From Nitrospira sp. (lineage in GTDB: Bacteria; Nitrospirota; Nitrospiria; Nitrospirales; Nitrospiraceae), in assembly GCA_018242685.1 (NCBI GenBank), contig JAFEBM010000043.1, forward strand, positions 1 through 62,589: 62,589 nt of DNA, in the 5' to 3' direction. The notes under the pieces are model-generated. The model was given only the letters and a program-made list of their open reading frames with translations. It did no database searches and was not told the DNA's origin. Positions 54,033 through 62,541 of the stretch are shown here, piece after piece (positions within the stretch are counted from its first letter, which is position 1; each line of letters starts with the position of its first letter). A program made the translations under genes and the position numbers.

Positions 54033-54130
54033 AGTGCTGAGACGAAAGTGCTAAGTCCTGAGACGAAACTCCCTCCTCACCTATCGTCTTCAAGCTAGCC
54101 CTTTAACTCAGCACTCACACCGCAGCACTG
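54033..54130. repeat. inverted heptad-repeat element (AGTGCTG type) before tRNA-Arg
   Basis: Left arm: AGTGCTG, AGACGAA, AGTGCTA, AGTCCTG, AGACGAA (54033-54067). Right arm: ACTCAGC, ACTCACA, CCGCAGC, ACTG (54106-54130). The right arm ends 9 bases before the tRNA. Confidence 0.65.
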
Positions 54131-54139
54131 GTTCGACAT

Positions 54140-54215
54140 GCGCCCGTAGCTCAATGGATAGAGCATCTGACTACGGATCAGAAGGTTACAGGTTCAAGTC
54201 CTGTCGGGCGCACCA
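54140..54215 (+). tRNA. tRNA-Arg (ACG), CCA encoded
   Basis: Cloverleaf with acceptor GCGCCCG/CGGGCGC, discriminator A and an encoded CCA. The D arm is GCTCAATGGATAGAGC, the anticodon loop CTACGGA (anticodon ACG, probably edited to ICG) and the T loop TTCAAGT. Confidence 0.97.
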
Positions 54216-54344
54216 AACCTCGCCGGCTCTTCTTTTGGGTCCCGCCGATCGCGGCAAACCAACAGCGACGACGTATCAATGTCTTTTCAACCGGCTCGAT
54301 CATGTGCATCCTCGTGAAATGTTCAGGAACCTTTTCAACTTCAC

Positions 54345-54608
54345 TGTGACAATTACCATCTTGGCGACATCACAAGGGGCATCAGCCTATTTGACCTGAG
54401 CGCCGCTTCGCTCGACCTCGTGAATGCGGACTTCAATGTGGGAGTGCTGACCGCATACCGCTCCAGCAGCTTCTCCGGTTTCTTGGGCTTTCACCATCGC
54501 CGTTCTCACTTCGGGGATGAATTTCTCCTGGGTAATCCACCGATCCAGCGCATCAATCTCAGTTACGAAGAAATGGACATGATGCTGTCTTACGAATGGT
54601 TCCGCTGA
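54345..54608 (+). pseudogene. fragment of a DUF1207 outer-membrane-type protein
   Basis: One frame with no start codon reads GISLFDLSAASLDLVNADFNVGV, then HHRRSHFGDEFLLGNPPIQRINLSYEEMD, the central pattern of DUF1207 proteins (LVNADY..., HQSSHLGDEFLL, R-x-NLSYE). Full members are 350-400 residues; here the N-terminal half is absent or scrambled (a possible PPIA remnant in another frame near 54240) and the C-terminal part stops at SYEWFR. It lies directly after tRNA-Arg. Confidence 0.65.
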
Positions 54609-54720
54609 CTACCTACATACGCGATGGTTCGGTATCGATCTTCACGTCTATCTCTGACCACGTCTTTACCAAGGAAACCTCCGAGTATCGGACGTAGACC
54701 CAGAACGATAGGGCATCAGC

Positions 54721-55473
54721 ATGAAACTTGTCATTATATTGGCACCGATACTGATCGCACTGCTTCTGCTGTTTGACCATATGCCGCGCAGGGCACAGGT
54801 AACATTGTGGGAGACGTATCAGTCGGCAGGGCGCCAAGCCATAGAAGATCGGCATGTCGCCGATGCCGAACGGTTGCTGCTCGCCGCAGCCAAACACATA
54901 GAGCGCGTCAGTCCTGACGATCCTCGCCTGGCCAATACGCTCAACGGCTTAGGCGTGTTGTATGGGATGCAAAATCGAGACATTGAAGCCGAGCCGCTCT
55001 TTGAGCGGGCATTGGTCATTAATGAAAAGGCATTCGGACGACAGCATCCTTCAGTCGTTTTGGGGTTGCAAAATCTCAGCGTGATTTACGCCTCGCGGAA
55101 TAAGTTCTCCAAAGCGCACAAGGCAGCGCGCGAAAGTTTAGAAATATGTCTTCACCTATTTGAAATGTACCATCCCCGAATTGGATCTACCTGCCGGACA
55201 CTGGCCACGGTCTATGCTCTGGAAGATAAGTATGAGGAGGCTGAACGCTTTGCAGAACAATCGATCGCCATCTTTGAAAACACGTTGGGCGAACGCCACC
55301 CGGAAACTGCTCAGAGCCTAGCAATGATGGTCCGGCTCATGTGGACAACCCATCGAGAACGCGAAGCTCAGAGACTCGAGGCCCGCCTCAATACGATCCA
55401 CCAGCGATCAGGCTCCGAATCTGAATCGGCCGAGGACACCTATCACCAAGGTGCAAGAGATCAAGCACCTTGA
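54721..55473 (+). CDS. TPR protein, membrane-anchored or exported
   Basis: A 250-residue protein with an N-terminal hydrophobic helix (about 3-19) and five kinesin-light-chain-type tetratricopeptide repeats of 42 residues (LANTLNGLGVLYGMQNRDIEAEPLFERAL, SVVLGLQNLSVIYASRNKFSKA, STCRTLATVYALEDKYEEAERFAEQS, ETAQSLAMM). The C-terminus is charged and disordered. It is a binding scaffold with unknown partners. Confidence 0.8.
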   Translation: MKLVIILAPILIALLLLFDHMPRRAQVTLWETYQSAGRQAIEDRHVADAERLLLAAAKHIERVSPDDPRLANTLNGLGVLYGMQNRDIEAEPLFERALVINEKAFGRQHPSVVLGLQNLSVIYASRNKFSKAHKAARESLEICLHLFEMYHPRIGSTCRTLATVYALEDKYEEAERFAEQSIAIFENTLGERHPETAQSLAMMVRLMWTTHREREAQRLEARLNTIHQRSGSESESAEDTYHQGARDQAP

Positions 55474-56166
55474 GCGAGGACCATAACTCCAGCTGAATAA
55501 GTCCGGCCGGACCATCTCAAAGAATGCAGAATTACCGAGATCGGTTTTCGATAACTCCTTGTCGGTGTCGATGCCGAGTTCATCCGGAATGCTTTCGATC
55601 AGCTCCCTGATACACGGTCCACCGTTGGATGTGGAAGCCCCATCTATGCTGGCCTGGAACAACTTGCTGAGCTCCCCTACTTATAAAGCTATGGACTCAC
55701 CACGCTTGACTGCCTTGTCGGCGAATTCGGTCTGGTTCGTGAGGCTGTGCACCCCGATACACTGATGACCGCCGCAGTGGCGGAGATGAAGTGGTGGGTC
55801 ACCCTCGAAGAACGACTCGTGAAGAGGCTTTGTCGGTTGACGACCGTGCTCGCGCTGTGGAGAGGAGATTTTCACTTAGGCATCGCCACAGGCTCGATGT
55901 GTACCGTCGCAAGTCAGCCAGATCTTCAACACGAAGTCGGCACCAGGGATATCGCCAGTGGGCACCCATTGCGTCTTAGAGCACACTATCGTCTACAAGA
56001 GCGGTAACGAAGTCATGCATGACACGTCCAGTCGTGACAATTCGTGCTCACGGTTACTCAAGGCCGACGTTGTGGCCGCCAGGTGCCGTCACCGCCCCAC
56101 CAGACGTAAGAGGGTGATGACGGTGAATGACATCTGGCTACATACGCTCGGACGTGTTCACGAACG
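55474..56166. other. decayed region, no intact gene
   Basis: No full frame can be supported. One plus-strand frame around 55640-55830 reads GLTTLDCLVGEFGLVREAV followed by MTAAVAEMKWWVTLEERLVKRL. This weakly resembles the N-terminal helical sensor part (RsbRD-like) of some histidine kinases, but stops and shifts interrupt it. It might be the remnant of a kinase for the regulator at 56702; this is a guess. Confidence 0.3.
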
Positions 56167-56367
56167 TCACCGGGCTACAGCTGCTTGTCGCCTTCGTAAA
56201 TGATTCATGTCGCGCCTGGAGCTTTGTTTACCTGAATCGACGGGTTGAATGCTACTGATTGCTCCGCAATTCACACAACGAGAGCCCAAACATTGCCACA
56301 CAAAGTAATCGGAGGCACCGCAGAAATAGTCATGTACTTTAAGTCCACCGCATCGTTCACAAACCAT
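56167..56367 (-). CDS. short CxxC zinc-ribbon protein
   Basis: A 66-residue protein starting MVCERCGGLKVHDYF with a second knuckle SRCVNCGAISS, giving a CxxC...CxxC four-cysteine zinc ribbon. I associate this MxCERC-GL...CxxCG pattern with small proteins that are numerous in Nitrospira genomes. A GGGAG site lies 7 bases before the ATG. The C-terminal 20 residues are basic. Function unknown; nucleic-acid binding is possible. Confidence 0.65.
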   Translation of the reverse strand: MVCERCGGLKVHDYFCGASDYFVWQCLGSRCVNCGAISSIQPVDSGKQSSRRDMNHLRRRQAAVAR

Positions 56368-56701
56368 GGCAGCACTCCCTTTGTTGAATGTGAAACGGCC
56401 CGCCTCGTGATTGAGTCAAGCATGTATCTGTTGCGATGGACTAAGCACGAATACTGCCACACCAACGTGTCGAAGGAAGTTATTGACAATTCAGCGTTCC
56501 GAGCATTTTACATGGCTGCAGGCCGGTACCGTCGGATGAGACAACTTGTCCCTGTTCACCGACAACGTGTCACAAGCCATCGCGATCAGCACATCGTTGA
56601 CGCTGTGCACGGCCTTCGTCGGGTGTGTCCGAACGGTGCTCATGGATCAATCGGTGCGAAGATCGAGGACTTGCAGGCCATGGCCATAACGGAGTGATGA
56701 C
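56368..56701. other. gap; upstream region of the second regulator
   Basis: The plus-strand open frame that covers it overlaps the zinc-ribbon gene and has no protein family or ribosome-binding site. No promoter match stands out. Confidence 0.45.
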
Positions 56702-58159
56702 ATGCACCGTCCCACTATTTTGATCGTGGATGATGACGCCGAAACACAGACCTTGCTCCGAGAGGCTTTGTCGAAAGAAGAGTACGGTGTCGACACGGTG
56801 TCCGACGGAAAGACCGCGCTGGATATGGTCACTCGGCTGGGGCCGGACCTCGTGATATCCGACATCAATATGCCCGGACTCGACGGCCTCGCTCTCCTCG
56901 AAGAGTTGCGTGCTCGCGGACACGACGTGCCCGTCATTCTCATGACGGCCTACGGCAGCCTGAAAACGGCGGTGGATGGCATCCGAGGAGGGGCATTCGA
57001 TTATCTCAGTAAACCGTTCATCATGGACGATGTGCGGTTGGTGATTCATCGAGCGCTCGAACATACTCAACTCTCCAGACAAAACCAGCAGCTCAAAGAA
57101 CAGCTTCGCGATCGTTACCGGTTCGACAATCTCGTCGGCAGCAGTCCGGCCGTCGTTTCCGTTTACAAATCCATCGCTCGGGTTGCGCAGACAGACAGCA
57201 CGGTTTTGCTGGAAGGTGAAAGTGGAACCGGTAAAGAACTCATCGCCAGGGCCATTCATACCAACAGCGCACGGAGTGTCGGCCCCTTCATGACAGTCGA
57301 TGGCGGAGCGTTGACCGAAACTCTGCTCGAATCCGAGCTGTTCGGGCACGAACGGGGAGCTTTCACCGGCGCCGTAGGCTCCAAAAAGGGTCTCTTGGAG
57401 AAAGCCCATCTCGGCACGTGTTTCCTCGACGAAGTGGCCGATCTGTCGCCGGCGCTGCAAGGGAAATTGCTTCGTGTCATTCAAGAGAAAGAATTTCGAC
57501 GCGTCGGCAGCACCATGACCACGACCATCGACGTACGCATTATTGCCGCGTCGAAAAAAGACTTGCGCTCACTCGTGCAGGCGGGAACGTTTCGCGAAGA
57601 TCTGTATTATCGGTTGAATGTGGTGACGATACGTATCCCGCCGTTGCGGGAGCGCATGGAAGACGTGCCGCTCTTGGCGCAACATTTTGTGCAGACCTAT
57701 GGTCCATCCAAACCAAAGCCGGTCACAGGGATGTCGACTGAAGCCATCGCCGCTCTGACCCGCTACTGGTGGCCCGGAAACGTGCGGGAGCTCGAACACG
57801 CCATTGAGCGGGCGGTCGCCCTTACTCCGCATCCCATTATTTATCCCGAAGACCTTCCCCATGCCGTGCACACAGCCACGATGCAGACTCCGGCTCAAGC
57901 GCAAGGATGGGTCACCTTGGAAGAATTAGAACGAGAACATATCGTACAGGTCGTGAAGCACCATCACCACGATCTGAGTCGGTCCGCCGCGGTTTTGGGG
58001 ATCCACCGAAAGACGTTGTTGCGGAAACTACGGCAATACGGCCTTGCCAATGCGCAGCGGACAAGGTATCTGTCTCCGGACATCTTGTCTACGCCGACTC
58101 AACGCGAGCCCGCTCCCGCAATCTCCAATCCACAGGAATTGGACCCATCACGATCCTAG
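56702..58159 (+). CDS. NtrC-family sigma54-dependent response regulator, 2
   Basis: A 485-residue regulator. Receiver domain (1-120) with DDD near 10-12, phospho-acceptor Asp in LVISDINMPGLDG (about 54) and Lys in LSKPFI; AAA+ domain with Walker A GESGTGKE (about 173-180), GAFTGA (about 219-224) and Walker B GTCFLDEVADL; Fis-type HTH near 420-445 (LSRSAAVLGIHRKTLLRKLRQYGL). A Pro/Ser-rich tail follows the HTH. It is orphan: no intact kinase is adjacent, only decayed DNA upstream. Confidence 0.92.
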   Translation: MHRPTILIVDDDAETQTLLREALSKEEYGVDTVSDGKTALDMVTRLGPDLVISDINMPGLDGLALLEELRARGHDVPVILMTAYGSLKTAVDGIRGGAFDYLSKPFIMDDVRLVIHRALEHTQLSRQNQQLKEQLRDRYRFDNLVGSSPAVVSVYKSIARVAQTDSTVLLEGESGTGKELIARAIHTNSARSVGPFMTVDGGALTETLLESELFGHERGAFTGAVGSKKGLLEKAHLGTCFLDEVADLSPALQGKLLRVIQEKEFRRVGSTMTTTIDVRIIAASKKDLRSLVQAGTFREDLYYRLNVVTIRIPPLRERMEDVPLLAQHFVQTYGPSKPKPVTGMSTEAIAALTRYWWPGNVRELEHAIERAVALTPHPIIYPEDLPHAVHTATMQTPAQAQGWVTLEELEREHIVQVVKHHHHDLSRSAAVLGIHRKTLLRKLRQYGLANAQRTRYLSPDILSTPTQREPAPAISNPQELDPSRS

Positions 58160-58482
58160 GTCGGTGGACGTTCTTTGCTGACCTCTTTAGCCGGATACGA
58201 GGTAGATGTATTTCGACTGGAGACCATTCTATGATGGCGTATTACGGACGCTCTTTGTTGCCGTACCGGCGGATGAAACGCTTTCCCGCCGATTTCCCCA
58301 AACAACTTTTCCATCACCGCAGCCGTTTCCCTCAGGATATCCGCTAGCAGACGTCCTGTGATCAGCATGATTTTCCGATCGGATTGAATGAGACGTTCAA
58401 GGGCGGCAATCGTTTTGTATTCACCCCGGCCATCAATGGCTAGCGTGCTCTTGTAATCCGTCGCGACGGCAACGTATCTCAT
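58156..58482 (-). pseudogene. truncated HAD-superfamily (Cof-like) hydrolase
   Basis: The N-terminus MRYVAVATDYKSTLAIDGR...TIAALERLIQSDRKIMLITGR matches HAD IIB hydrolases of the form MRYLALATDYDGTLA...ALERL...LILVTGR. Two defects argue for loss of function. The second catalytic Asp and the Gly of DxDGT are replaced (DYKST), and the protein ends after about 109 residues without the remaining catalytic motifs or cap. It overlaps the convergent regulator gene by 4 bases. Confidence 0.75.
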
Positions 58483-58623
58483 CTGAATCGCCTGGGACAC
58501 CGAATATGTTTCACCGCCAGCAATCTCTTGATGTTTCTAGAAAATACTGACGCACCGTCGCCCTACGCGGTGCAATCAGTCACTTCGGCGTTGGACCCGA
58601 CCATATGTCGCTAGATTCCACTA

Positions 58624-59196
58624 TCAGGATTCACTTTCCGCCACGCGCGTTCCCCGAAAGCTATACGGTCGGTATCCATAGTAGCCATACCCATAATAAC
58701 TGGAATAGCCGGCAAACGGATAGTTTGCTCTGGTACGATCCTCCCACATGGTCATGTCACGAATCGCCAGGACCGGAAAATCATAAGTCGCCTTATCGTG
58801 CGTTTCTGTCCGAGAATCAAGAATCTCGCCAATAACCGTAATCCTCGATCCTTCCTTAAAGATTGCGGGGTCAATTATTTCACCACGGCTGGCTATCGCT
58901 AAGAACCGCCCTAGTGAAGATGCCCAGCCATTTAGCGGAATATGGTCCTTGTTTAACGGTATCTCAAGCACTTCGACTGTCGTGCTCTCAGCATCTCGTG
59001 TGGCATTGAGCACTTCTCCGCCCCACACAACGATCTGCCCTCGATAGGGTTCCGGTGAATCTTTGACCTGCTCATACGACAACTTTTCGTTGACTTGCTT
59101 CGCCAGATGATCCGGGATGACCTGATACCGGTTACATCCGCTAAGGATAATCGAGATGAGCGCACATCCGACCCAAAACCCAGCATTGGCTTTCAT
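58624..59196 (-). CDS. Slp-family outer-membrane lipoprotein
   Basis: A protein of 190 residues from the ATG at 59196, which has a strong GAGGAGG site 7 bases upstream. Signal peptide with lipobox ILSGC (Cys21); the mature part starts NRYQVIP-x-HLAKQV and has the Slp blocks YRGQIVVWGGEVLNA, TTVEVLEIPL and FKEGSRITVIGEI. The C-terminus is rich in Tyr and Gly (YSSYYGYGYYGY). Slp lipoproteins belong to the starvation and stationary-phase envelope response in E. coli; a similar role is only inferred. Confidence 0.88.
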   Translation of the reverse strand: MKANAGFWVGCALISIILSGCNRYQVIPDHLAKQVNEKLSYEQVKDSPEPYRGQIVVWGGEVLNATRDAESTTVEVLEIPLNKDHIPLNGWASSLGRFLAIASRGEIIDPAIFKEGSRITVIGEILDSRTETHDKATYDFPVLAIRDMTMWEDRTRANYPFAGYSSYYGYGYYGYRPYSFRGTRVAESES

Positions 59197-59318
59197 AGAA
59201 CACCTCCTCATACGGCAATATGGCGGGGGTGCCTGTACAGACGCCTTGCTCAAGTTCCTTTATCGTTTTTTGAAATATCCATGCAGGCCTCTCGCTTCCT
59301 CGTCTGAAATACTCCGAC

Positions 59319-59783
59319 CTAGGAGGAACGGGACGCGGATCTCGAAGTATTCAGATCCAACTCGTAGAACTGATAGAGCCCCACGGCCCATTCAGGATGC
59401 GACGTATCTGGCCAATGATCTTTGTCGAACCCTGGCGCATTTTTCAAATGCTCTTCCTTCACATTCAGAATGAATTGCCCTTTATCGCCGCTCAGTACCA
59501 TGGCCTCCCACGGCACGGCAAAGTACTTGCCACCCTGACCGAGAAACCCGCCGAAGGAAAGGACGGCATATTCAATATAGCCTCCGCTTCGCCAATTGAT
59601 GACCAAGTCCTTAATCTCGCCGATATTTTTCCCCTCCAGATTCGTCACTTGCTTTCCGATCAGGTTACTTGCCTTTGTTACTCTCATCAGCTTATCCACA
59701 TGGACGAATTCTCCCTTCAAAGCGAATATCGACGTCAACGCTGCAATGCCGAATATCAACAGTGCAATTTGTACCGTCCTCAT
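59319..59783 (-). CDS. PRC-barrel domain protein, exported or membrane-anchored
   Basis: A 154-residue protein with an N-terminal hydrophobic segment (about 4-22) and a PRC-barrel (about 33-110): ASNLIGKQVTNLEGKNIGEIKDLVINWRSGGYIEYAVLSFGGFLGQGGKYFAVPWEAM. Such domains occur in ribosome maturation and photosynthetic H subunits and in stress proteins. The envelope version here may respond to membrane stress; no direct evidence. It is 122 bases upstream of the slp-like gene on the same strand. Confidence 0.85.
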   Translation of the reverse strand: MRTVQIALLIFGIAALTSIFALKGEFVHVDKLMRVTKASNLIGKQVTNLEGKNIGEIKDLVINWRSGGYIEYAVLSFGGFLGQGGKYFAVPWEAMVLSGDKGQFILNVKEEHLKNAPGFDKDHWPDTSHPEWAVGLYQFYELDLNTSRSASRSS

Positions 59784-60446
59784 GTCGACGCCTCCTTGTC
59801 TGTGCTTCTGTCAGTTATTCCGCCTCCTGCAGGTTTCAACAACAGACCGGCTGTCTATTTAAACGGCTGCGCGACCGATCCATTAAAATCAGAGCCCACT
59901 GGGAACGGGAGGTTGTATCGCTCACATAGTGATTACCGCTTGCTCAAGACAACGCTTTGTCATTCGCTCGCTCCATCTCTGATTTTTAGGCGATGACTCT
60001 CGATGTACACAACTCAGCATAACAACACACATGCAAAACATGAGCCGCTTGTGGCCATCCACTTCTTTCTTGCTCCTTTCTCCTGCTGCCAAAGCTATAT
60101 CATCGTCCCATCTACGTTGGGTACCTCGCCGATAATCATGGAGAGAAAAAGAGCACGGACTAAAACAGAAGGAGTCAACTGGTACATACTGAGACAAGGT
60201 GTCTACTCTGAGACAAGTCTTCCAAGAAAGCTCCGGCTCAAAGCTGCGATCAGTGAAGCCCTGTCAGTAAATGCCCGCTACTACTTACGAGGCGCCTCGC
60301 ATTCGCTGGTAACGCGTGACCGGGAGTCCCTCCTGCTTTACCGTCGTTGTGTTTGCTGGCTCTGGTGTCGGCCGTTCCCATGGACACCAGAGGATACGAC
60401 CCGGCGTTACAACCTCGCTTGAATAATGCCGTGATTTCGTGATTCG
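59784..60446. other. gap without a confident gene
   Basis: Open frames exist on both strands but none has a family, a ribosome-binding site or consistent composition. No terminator, tRNA or promoter of high quality was found. Base composition is lower in GC than the neighbouring genes around 60000-60130. Confidence 0.45.
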
Positions 60447-61631
60447 ATGAGTTCACTGAGTCCTGCGCCGACGTCCGGAAACAAGTCGATGCCGGCGTCT
60501 TCACCATCGGACGAAACCATGCATGACAAGCCAGGAGTTGACCGGCACCTATGGGAGATCCGGCCCATTCGAGACCTGTTCATCTTCTGCGTCATCGCCG
60601 GCCTGCTGTGGTCTCTCTACGAACTGCATACTGTCTTCTTGCCCGTGTTTATCGCCCTTCTCTTCGCCTATCTGGTCAATCCGTTGGTCGACTACGCGTC
60701 CACACATTGGTCGATACCTCGCCCCTTGACGGTCGGCATACTCATGTTGCTCTTGACCCTCACCTTCATCGGCCTCGGATTGTGGCTCATCCCCCTCTTG
60801 ATCGAGCAAGCTCAGACATTGATACAGAAAATTCCGGTGTATGTACGGAGTCTTTCACAACGCTATGACGCGTTCCTCGGCGGCTCATCCTTCAACCTGC
60901 ACGATCTCCTTGGCCGTATGTACGACGATCCGTTCGCGACGCTCCAGCCGCTTCTCATGGGGACGGGTCACGCCTTCGGCCTGCTGGGACAGCTGCTCGG
61001 GATCACCGTCAATGCGGCCCTCTATACGATCCTGGTCCCGGTCTATTTTTTCTTCTTCGCCTGGCATTTTGAAAGCATGCGTTTGACCGTCGTTCCCCTG
61101 ATTCCTGTCGCGCATCGACGTCACACCCTCCACGTTTTCCGCCGGATGGATACAGCCGTGCGCGGCTTCTTTTTCGAGCGCCTCCTCATTGCGGTGATCA
61201 CCGGTGTCTTGTATGCAACGAGTTGGGCCTTGACCGAAGTGCCCTATTGGTTCCTGCTGGGAGTGGCCACCGGTTTCACCTCCTTGGTGCCTTATCTCTC
61301 CGTCATCGGATGGCCCTTAGCCGTCATACTGAAATATGCCGATGCCGTCACCGCCGGCCAATCCCCCCAGGCTGAGTGGATGACGATCATGCTGTGGCCG
61401 AGCGTGGCCTACCTGGCCGTGCACTTCATTGAAAGCTGGATCCTGACTCCCTGGTTGCAACGCCACTCCACGGACATGAGTGCGGCCACCATCCTCATTG
61501 TCGTCTTCCTGGGCGGCGCCGTCGGCGGGCTCTTCGGACTGATCTTTGCTATTCCGGTCGTGGCCTGTTTCAAAATTCTGATCGAGGAATTTGTCAGGCC
61601 ACGATGGCTTCAATGGGTACGCGAGGCTTAG
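60447..61631 (+). CDS. AI-2E / PerM family permease
   Basis: A 394-residue membrane protein with about eight transmembrane helices and the family blocks FLPVFIALLFAYLVNPLVDY near the N-terminus and a conserved C-terminal GGAVGGLFGLIFAIPVVACFKIL. A long extracytoplasmic region (about 120-200) separates helices three and four. Members include the autoinducer-2 exporter TqsA and transporters of unknown substrate; no quorum-sensing genes are near. The first 30 residues are polar and may be removed by a later start. Confidence 0.9.
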   Translation: MSSLSPAPTSGNKSMPASSPSDETMHDKPGVDRHLWEIRPIRDLFIFCVIAGLLWSLYELHTVFLPVFIALLFAYLVNPLVDYASTHWSIPRPLTVGILMLLLTLTFIGLGLWLIPLLIEQAQTLIQKIPVYVRSLSQRYDAFLGGSSFNLHDLLGRMYDDPFATLQPLLMGTGHAFGLLGQLLGITVNAALYTILVPVYFFFFAWHFESMRLTVVPLIPVAHRRHTLHVFRRMDTAVRGFFFERLLIAVITGVLYATSWALTEVPYWFLLGVATGFTSLVPYLSVIGWPLAVILKYADAVTAGQSPQAEWMTIMLWPSVAYLAVHFIESWILTPWLQRHSTDMSAATILIVVFLGGAVGGLFGLIFAIPVVACFKILIEEFVRPRWLQWVREA

Positions 61632-61633
61632 CC

Positions 61634-61738
61634 ATGAGCTTCTGGATGAACACAAGAATGTATGCCGGGATTTTCGTGGTGACGGGACTCGGGTGGACGC
61701 CGTTCCTCATGCGTTTCAGGTCACAGTGGCAACTCTAG
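61634..61738 (+). CDS. possible 34-residue single-helix membrane peptide
   Basis: The ATG lies two bases after the permease stop codon. It encodes MSFWMNTRMYAGIFVVTGLG, then a TPFLMRFRSQ tail: one hydrophobic helix flanked by basic residues. Tight spacing suggests translational coupling. Short length and lack of a recognised family keep confidence moderate. Confidence 0.45.
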   Translation: MSFWMNTRMYAGIFVVTGLGWTPFLMRFRSQWQL

Positions 61739-61813
61739 GGGATGACCGAGTACAGCCGTCTGAAGAGCCTGGGTACATTAGGCGCAGGTCACACATTGAT
61801 TGAGGGAAACACC

Positions 61814-62338
61814 ATGTCAAAACCGAAACGCATAGATGCCGATCACCTTATCCGTCAGTATTACGAAGGAGAGGACATGGGACAGCAAGGGGCTTTTCCG
61901 GAAGATACTCTGGAATCCGTCCCGCGTGTCGATCCCCCTTCGTCCGATGAGATGACGCCCGACGTAACGCTGTCCGGCGGCGATATCGATGCGACGTGGA
62001 GCGGGACGGACGACGGGGAAGAGGCGGTGGGTGGTTCGACTCCTACCCCGGATCAGGACGTGGTCGATGAATTAGGGAAGGCGGCAGGCGTCACATACGA
62101 GGATAACGAGCCTTTACGGTTCGGCGATAAAGTGGCCGATCGCGACGCGCAGCGTTGGGAACTGAATCCCGCCTCTTCCGAGGGATATCAGGAACGAGTG
62201 CAGGAACTCACATCTCGCGAAACGAGCACCCCAAAAGGTCAGCAGACCAAGCGATTGAAACAAGCCGCACGAATCGACCAAGGCGCATCCAGCCGCACCA
62301 AGGCCGGCGCCGGAAAGGCGCCAAAGAAGAAACGCTGA
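61814..62338 (+). CDS. DUF6335 family protein
   Basis: A protein of 174 residues from the ATG at 61814, preceded by GAGGGA about 7 bases upstream. The family core is SGGDIDATWSGTDDGEEAVGGSTPTPDQDVVDELGKAAGV and DNEPLRFGDKVADRDAQRWELNPASSEGYQER. The N-terminus is acidic and the C-terminal 40 residues strongly basic (KKKR end), which may bind nucleic acid. Function unknown. The frame is open to 61742. Confidence 0.85.
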   Translation: MSKPKRIDADHLIRQYYEGEDMGQQGAFPEDTLESVPRVDPPSSDEMTPDVTLSGGDIDATWSGTDDGEEAVGGSTPTPDQDVVDELGKAAGVTYEDNEPLRFGDKVADRDAQRWELNPASSEGYQERVQELTSRETSTPKGQQTKRLKQAARIDQGASSRTKAGAGKAPKKKR

Positions 62339-62541
62339 TTTTGATATTCATGAGTTGATGTACGAACGCGCGTCTTCACAGAAGGATTTCTCGAATGGTA
62401 CCGACATATAGGGAATCACTCCGGATCGGATGGACTATTCTCTGGCGAGGAGTGGGGAGCGTGTGTATGAACATGTCATTGTTTAAACATGCATCAATCG
62501 CGTGACCATCAGCATGAACCGTTAATAGAAGGAGCGGCCCG

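Noticed and set aside
54140..54215. tRNA-Arg as an attachment site of an integrated element
   Set aside because: No integrase gene and no repeat of the tRNA 3' end found in the window, so an island is not demonstrated.
56245..56697. 150-codon plus-strand frame
   Set aside because: It overlaps the zinc-ribbon gene on the other strand, which has a clear ribosome-binding site and CxxC motifs; composition is not protein-like.
60003..60422. 139-codon plus-strand frame in the gap before the permease gene
   Set aside because: No family, irregular composition and no ribosome-binding site.
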